A DNA stretch of 64,000 nucleotides from Paracentrotus lividus (Eukaryota; Echinodermata; Echinoidea; Camarodonta; Echinidae), in assembly GCA_940671915.1 (NCBI GenBank), contig CALNVZ010003433.1, forward strand, positions 50,104,159 through 50,168,158. Direction: 5' to 3'. A program made the position numbers and the translations under genes. The notes under the pieces are model-generated. The model was not told the origin of the DNA and searched no databases. It was given only the letters and a program-made list of their open reading frames with translations. Of the stretch, positions 58,775 through 64,000 are shown in pieces (position 1 is the stretch's first letter; each line of letters opens with the position of its first letter).

Positions 58775-60793
58775 GGGTACATGCAGGTAATATGGGCCAG
58801 CAGGTAATATAGGCCACCTGCAGCAAATCATGTCGTGACCGTCGACCGGTGACCGGTGACCGATGTGAGCACCATAATGTTGTTCATATGAACTGTATAC
58901 GAAAATATATTGTCGTGAGAGCATCTGATGCCGAAATTTCTCTAAGAAAATTGCTGTAAACCAACATGGTAGGTAAAACTTAGGGCATTTTTTTACCCTG
59001 ATGTAAAATTTGATATTTCACAGAATGTGATGGTGAAAGAGTGTTTGAGGGGGTAACCTCAAGTGTTTTGTATATTTAGTAGGCTTATAGTTTCATTTTG
59101 ATCATACTAGCGTGTACAGGTCAATTTGTTTTAGTGAAGGGGTGCAATGTGGCATTGAATGCATGCCTGACACAGCAACATTAGTGCAGGTAATATGGGA
59201 CATCCAAAATGGAGGAAATGATTCTGGTACTTGGTATTGGGATGAGGCATCAATCTTTTTGCTACGATTTTTTTGGGTATATTCACAGTATATAATTAAT
59301 ATAAAATAACTATGAGGCCTATAACAGGGTGACCCAGAAAAAAGGACCCAACTTTGATCACCATAATTTCAAAAATATTCCATGGGGATTATGAAATTTA
59401 TATCACTGTAAAGGTGCAACTCATTACCATTCTAATGATATCTCTCTCACCTCACCAATATCATGCTTCGCTGAACCCATTGTTCTGAAAAAGTCTTGTA
59501 AATTGTGCGTGGTTCACTTTCATGCACCTCGAGATGGTTTGTGGTAATGTGCCTGGAAAGGAACCCAACTTTGATCATCAATAATTTAAACATATTTCAG
59601 TGGTGATTAAGAAGTTTATATCACTGGAAAGTATAACCATTACCATTCTAATGATACCTCTCTCCAGCTCACCAATATCATGCATCACTGAACCCCATTT
59701 TTTGAAAATTGTCTCGCAAAATTGAGATAATGTTCTTTTCATCTCCTTGAGATGAGTTGCTTTAAGGTTCCAAAAACAATCTAAGTAGAGCATTCCGGTG
59801 ACTTTAATAAATGGGTTTGATAAATGGGTTGAAATGTCTACTTATTTAGTCCGTTAATCTTACCATCCAGGTAATTTCATCATGTTACTGCTCACAAACA
59901 CCCGAGAACCTTTAGTTCTCCGTGAGAATGTAAAAAGCATGAACAGTGCATCAATCACATTTTCAAGATATTTTCAGAACAATGGGGTTCAGTGATGCTA
60001 CATTGGCGAGCTGAAAGAGATATTCAATAAAACGATAATGAGTGGCACTTTCCAGTGATATAAACGTCATAATTACCACTGTCATTTTTTTATAATGATT
60101 GATGATGAAAGTTGGCCTTTTTAGGCACATTGCAACAACCCATCTCATAGAGCGTGAAAGTGAACCACTCACAATATTTTGCAAGACATTTTCAAACAAT
60201 GGGGTTCAGTGATGCGTGACATTGGTGAGCTGAGCAAGGTATCCATTAAAATGGTAGTCGCTTCACTTCCAGTGATATAAATTTTATAATCACCATGGTA
60301 ATATTTTTGAAATTATTGATGATCAAAGTTGGGTTTCCTTTTTTCTGGGTCACCCTGTATTGACTTTTATAATGAAAATAATATTTAAATAATATTTAAA
60401 AAAAGAAGTAATATACAAAATACATAACAATGAAATACATTGTCAAAGGTTTTACTGAAGGGTCTTATAATTTCAAATTATATCTTAAAGTTAATGATTT
60501 TCAACATTTTAAGCAAATTCCAGACATGGTAGAGTCATTGTAGTTTTTAAAACATACATTAAATACATGTGCCCATATTACCTGCACATTTTGGTAATGA
60601 CGTCAACATTTGAATATTGCAGACAGGGGATTGGTGATAATTGTTTTTCTTCACAATAAAAGTTAGAGCAATAGTTATTGATTCATATAAACAAAGATTA
60701 GAAAGTGTGTAATGTACTGTGTGTAACTGTGTTCGTAATTATATGCAAATTAGGCAAATGAGCTTAGGGGGCCCATATTACCTGCATGTACCC
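58775..60793. mobile_element. TA-flanked element with GGTAATATGGGCC ends, carrying a nested element
   Basis: GGGTACATGCAGGTAATATG at the left is inverted exactly at the right, with TA on both outer sides (58773-58774 and 60794-60795). The words GCAGGTAATATGGG and CCCATATTACCTGCA recur inside (about 59189 and 60571). A mariner-type fold-back element (59325-60357) sits in its middle. No transposase frame is seen. Confidence 0.8.
59325..60357. mobile_element. Fold-back element with CAGGGTGACCCAGAAAAAA ends, modular interior
   Basis: The termini are inverted, followed by TA at the right (60358-60359); at the left the TA is one base away. The interior is a series of modules of about 180-200 bp, in both orientations, each with GATCAxxxTTGGGT, TTTTGCAAGAC, AATGGGGTTCAGTGATG and a GAGCTGA/TCAGCTC word. 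The same modules form the element at 30710-31682. Confidence 0.8.
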
Positions 60794-60950
60794 TATGTGT
60801 TAATTTTTGTATCTACAAAAATCGCATCTAAAGTGCATTTATGAAAAAAAAACTCATTCAAATCGTGAAATATTAAAATATTAATGTTACCTGCACAGTA
60901 TATAACATTAGTCTAATTACAAAATGTCATGAATATAGGCATTCCATACG

Positions 60951-61770
60951 TTACGTGCTCTTTAAATACAAGTTAGAGTCATGTTGTGACAGGATTTGAC
61001 GTTTTGTTGACCCTACGAAACAGATACAGATAAATGTGTGAATAACTCTTTGATGATATTTAAAAAGTAGAGTGTGTGATGTGGAATGTTTTAATACCCT
61101 TTTAATAAAATGTACACTACTTGGGAGGAAGTTCCAAACATGGACAGTTCTTATATAAAATGAATTCGCGATATAATCTGTCTTTGCCAATGTTATTTAT
61201 GTCCACCCAACTTGTATTCGTAATACGGGTTAATGGACTGTCGTGACATTTGCATTATCCTGTATTTATTTAGATAAACATCAAGAAGCCATAAATATAC
61301 CTATTTGTCAAATATATTTAGATCGTTCTGTAACATTTCACAGTCCGGCGTCAATATAATTAACCCTATCGAGCCCATAAGGGCACAAAGTCTAAATAAA
61401 CTCTTTACACTATAGCCTGACTGGGATCCGGAACTCTCGTGGGAAAAAAAAATTCGCCCCGCTTCATACATTTGTATGCCATTTCTGTAGGCTAGTATCA
61501 TTTTCCACAAAATTTGGTGGTTTTCTAAGAATTTAGGCCTATTCCAGAATATTTTGATACATGTTTTGCTTTACAGGGATACCCCATAACGACTCTTTAA
61601 GAACGACATTTTAACAGATTCATGATCCATTTTAAATTTGAGTTTTGAATCCCATACATGTTATAGCTTCTTTACTATCAAATTGTGAGACACGCTATCA
61701 AATGTTTTGGCAAAGTCTAAAAATGCCATGTCAATACTATGACCAGATTCCAGTCATGAATTGTTTTCAC
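60951..61770 (-). mobile_element. 3' fragment of a CR1/Jockey-like LINE, decayed
   Basis: Reading on the minus strand from 61770: SGHSIDMAFLDFAKTFDSVS (reverse transcriptase, usually VDLVFLDFSKAFDSV), then ITPDCEMLQNDLNIF (about 61370-61310), then SFYIRTVHVWNFLPSSV near 61165-61115, which is the conserved end of the reverse-transcriptase protein (FFPRTVxxWNSLP). The frame is broken between blocks and the catalytic box is missing. It is 5'-truncated. Confidence 0.7.
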
Positions 61771-62336
61771 CGGATGGAGAAATGGATATAATTCGTCTGT
61801 GTGCAGGATCGAGATCATAGAGAGGAGCATATTATTTGTACGGCATGACTGGTGCTGTTGATGCTTATGCCTTACTCCCTGATCATGCTGATATTGTTGG
61901 TTCTCACAGACGACTTTTTAGGATATGAAACATAAATATATGATTATAGAATAAAAATGCGAAAGTAACATACCGGTAGATGCAAATATGAAGATAGTTC
62001 GGTTTTTGTAATATAATGCGGTTAATTTTAAGCTTCCGTATATAGTTGTATAGTTGTATAGTTGTATTATTATTGTATATCAGTCTGATTTTGATGCACT
62101 CACATCATCATGAAAAGATTGCCATCCGGTCTTCAAAGTCTCAATGATACTTTCTCTGGATATCCAAATTAGTAAATGACTTGACAGTCTAAATTATACG
62201 TACTCCTTAATCTGCACATCGCCCTTAAATAAGTAACGATAGCTTTATCCCGTGTCTTTGTGATTGCAAATACCTTGATACTTATTAGTACAGCCTATAT
62301 AATATCATCAACCATTATAATATCATTATTAGTTTC
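61771..62336. other. Intergenic, nothing recognised
   Basis: AT-rich; a GTTGTATAGTT word is repeated three times at about 62044-62068. No gene seen. Confidence 0.45.
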
Positions 62337-62415
62337 ATTATTGTTATTATTATTATTATTATTATTAGTGTTATTATTATTATTATTATTATTGTTATTA
62401 TTATTATTATTATTA

Positions 62416-62500
<85 letters not shown>

Positions 62501-62501
62501 G

Positions 62502-62600
<99 letters not shown>

Positions 62601-62601
62601 G

Positions 62602-62642
<41 letters not shown>

Positions 62643-62649
62643 GTTATTG
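62337..62649. repeat. (TTA)n microsatellite, about 310 bp
   Basis: Near-perfect TTA/ATT units with scattered G interruptions (TTG, GTT). The apparent long leucine or asparagine reading frames across it are artefacts. Confidence 0.98.
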
Positions 62650-64000
62650 CATTGACGCTCCAGCGACAATGCCATGTTATCGTTCAATATTCCTATTCCG
62701 CCATCTTCTTTTTCCGCCAAAAAAGCCATTCATTTAACACATGATCTTTGTTATACCTGTCAAGGTCAAACTACTCTTCCAAATTCGTTCAAATTTCATA
62801 CACACATCCTCCATGATCCATTATTGATCCCCTGACATTTCATTTTCCAAAATCACTCATCCATGACCGTCCATCCGCCATTTTGTCTATTTTTGGTCAT
62901 ATGAAAGCCATTTTTTCCAGCCTCACTAGCTCCATGATCCGAAATCCTACAGACTTCTAACAAAATGCACTAAACATTCCATGAGTTGGCCTTTAATATG
63001 CATTCAATAAATTTTTATTTAAAAACCATCTTCAATTTTTAAATGAATTTCAAAAATCGACTCCGTTTTGAAATGAAATATTTTGACGAGAAACACACAA
63101 AAATTGCTATAACTTTCTTAAATCAATTCATTTTGCTTCAACTTTTAAGGGCATGTTATTCTAATACATGTGCACACACTCCACATGTTTCACGCTCCAA
63201 TAAATACGCAAAATGCAAATAGCGCCCTCTATAAGTTCAAAATTTGGCTAAAATCCAAGAGGCTGCATCTGCGTTGTGCCTTGTTAAAACCGTAACCCTT
63301 TTTTGGATTTAGGTAGTTCAGATTATGCACTTTCCAGCAATGTAAAGAAAATTTATATCGATTCATTGACCAAATTGCTCAAAAATGTTGTACAAAATAA
63401 AAAAATTATCGATACCAGGAAAACAGTTTAACTTCCCCTAAAAGAGCGAATATTCTATCTAGGGACTTGAAACTTGGCAGGCATATGTATCAATACATTT
63501 CACAACTATCTGTCAATTTTTGTAAAATTTGATGACGTCATCAAAAGTTATGGACAAAAAATAGCGAATTTTCAATGGATTACGTAACAAAGCATTACGT
63601 CATTTGCGTTCAATATTGCTTTGAAATTGACATCACAATGACCGCATTGAATTTGCCTTTTCATTGATACCAAATGTAATATAGGTTGTCACAGAAAATT
63701 TCGAGTAAATCCAGTTTTTGTAGAAACCATTTTAATCAGCTTGCTTCATAATCGCGAAATCGAGAAAGCCACGAGTGCTCAGATTACTATAGAACGCCGG
63801 GGAGGAAAAAGGATTTTGTTTTGTAGGAGCCATTATACCCGCTTGCCTAATAATTGCAAATTTGACAGAAACATGTGTACGCCGGATAGTATGGAAAGTG
63901 AAGTTTTCAAAATTGCACTGTAGTACACAAACCGTATTCGTTTAACACACAGATCTTGTATAGTTATGTTAAAGCCTACTTCCGTTTCCCAATATATTAA
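62650..64000. other. Intergenic, possibly a decayed dispersed repeat
   Basis: TCCATGATCC-type words recur at about 62810, 62870 and 62930. The style of 63430-63700 (GGGACTTGAAACTTGGCAGG, GATGACGTCATCAAAAGTTA) is that of an old dispersed repeat. No ends, exon or RNA gene could be defined. Confidence 0.35.

Noticed and set aside
62260-62729. Long frames of poly-Leu, poly-Ile or poly-Asn on both strands
   Set aside because: They are translations of the (TTA)n microsatellite.

Overview
The window reads as animal nuclear DNA, most likely from an invertebrate deuterostome and perhaps an echinoderm. The basis is spliced genes with GT-AG introns, a lengsin-type glutamine synthetase homologue, an intronless RING/B-box TRIM gene, frequent AGGCCTA words, and dense mobile DNA (mariner-type fold-backs, hAT-like elements, LINE relics). 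No bacterial operon, CRISPR array or confident tRNA/rRNA gene is visible. Species assignment is inference. There are three N-gaps (10416-10559, 39657-39674, 52147-52300).

Layout. 1-9.0 kb is a nest of transposons: a ~540-bp-arm inverted repeat (849-6914) split by a TTAA-flanked insert (1104-4064), itself split by a hAT-like element (1380-2414), followed by small MITEs. 9.0-14.2 kb holds the 3' coding exon of a lengsin-like gene (12630-14012), with a mariner-type MITE ending 47 bp before its splice acceptor. 14.2-20.3 kb is non-coding with a second nested hAT-like element (17256-19182 inside 17170-19217).

20.3-56.5 kb is one long plus-strand gene for a long-chain acyl-CoA synthetase (ACSL1/5/6 type). 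I resolved 19 coding exons, nearly all with exact GT-AG borders and matching phase; exon 14 appears damaged by small indels. Its 12-kb first intron contains, on the opposite strand, a single-exon TRIM gene or young pseudogene (24139-26112). Introns 1-3 hold four large fold-back elements (two in intron 1). Intron 11 holds a decayed ~7.4-kb Tx1/L1-like LINE flanked on both sides by the same (TTC)n microsatellite. Intron 15 holds a third hAT-like element (53296-54977). The end of the last exon has been copied in tandem beyond the stop codon.

56.5-64 kb is gene-free: fold-back and TA-flanked elements, one nested in another (59325-60357 within 58775-60793), the 3' part of a minus-strand LINE (60951-61770), and a ~310-bp (TTA)n tract.

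The genes do not form a pathway: ACSL activates fatty acids to acyl-CoA, the lengsin relative is a glutamine-synthetase-fold protein, and the TRIM is a candidate E3 ligase or immune factor. The most notable content is the transposon biology: three related hAT-like elements with 5-bp target duplications carrying arrays of a mirror-symmetric GC-rich motif, and a candidate microsatellite-targeted LINE.
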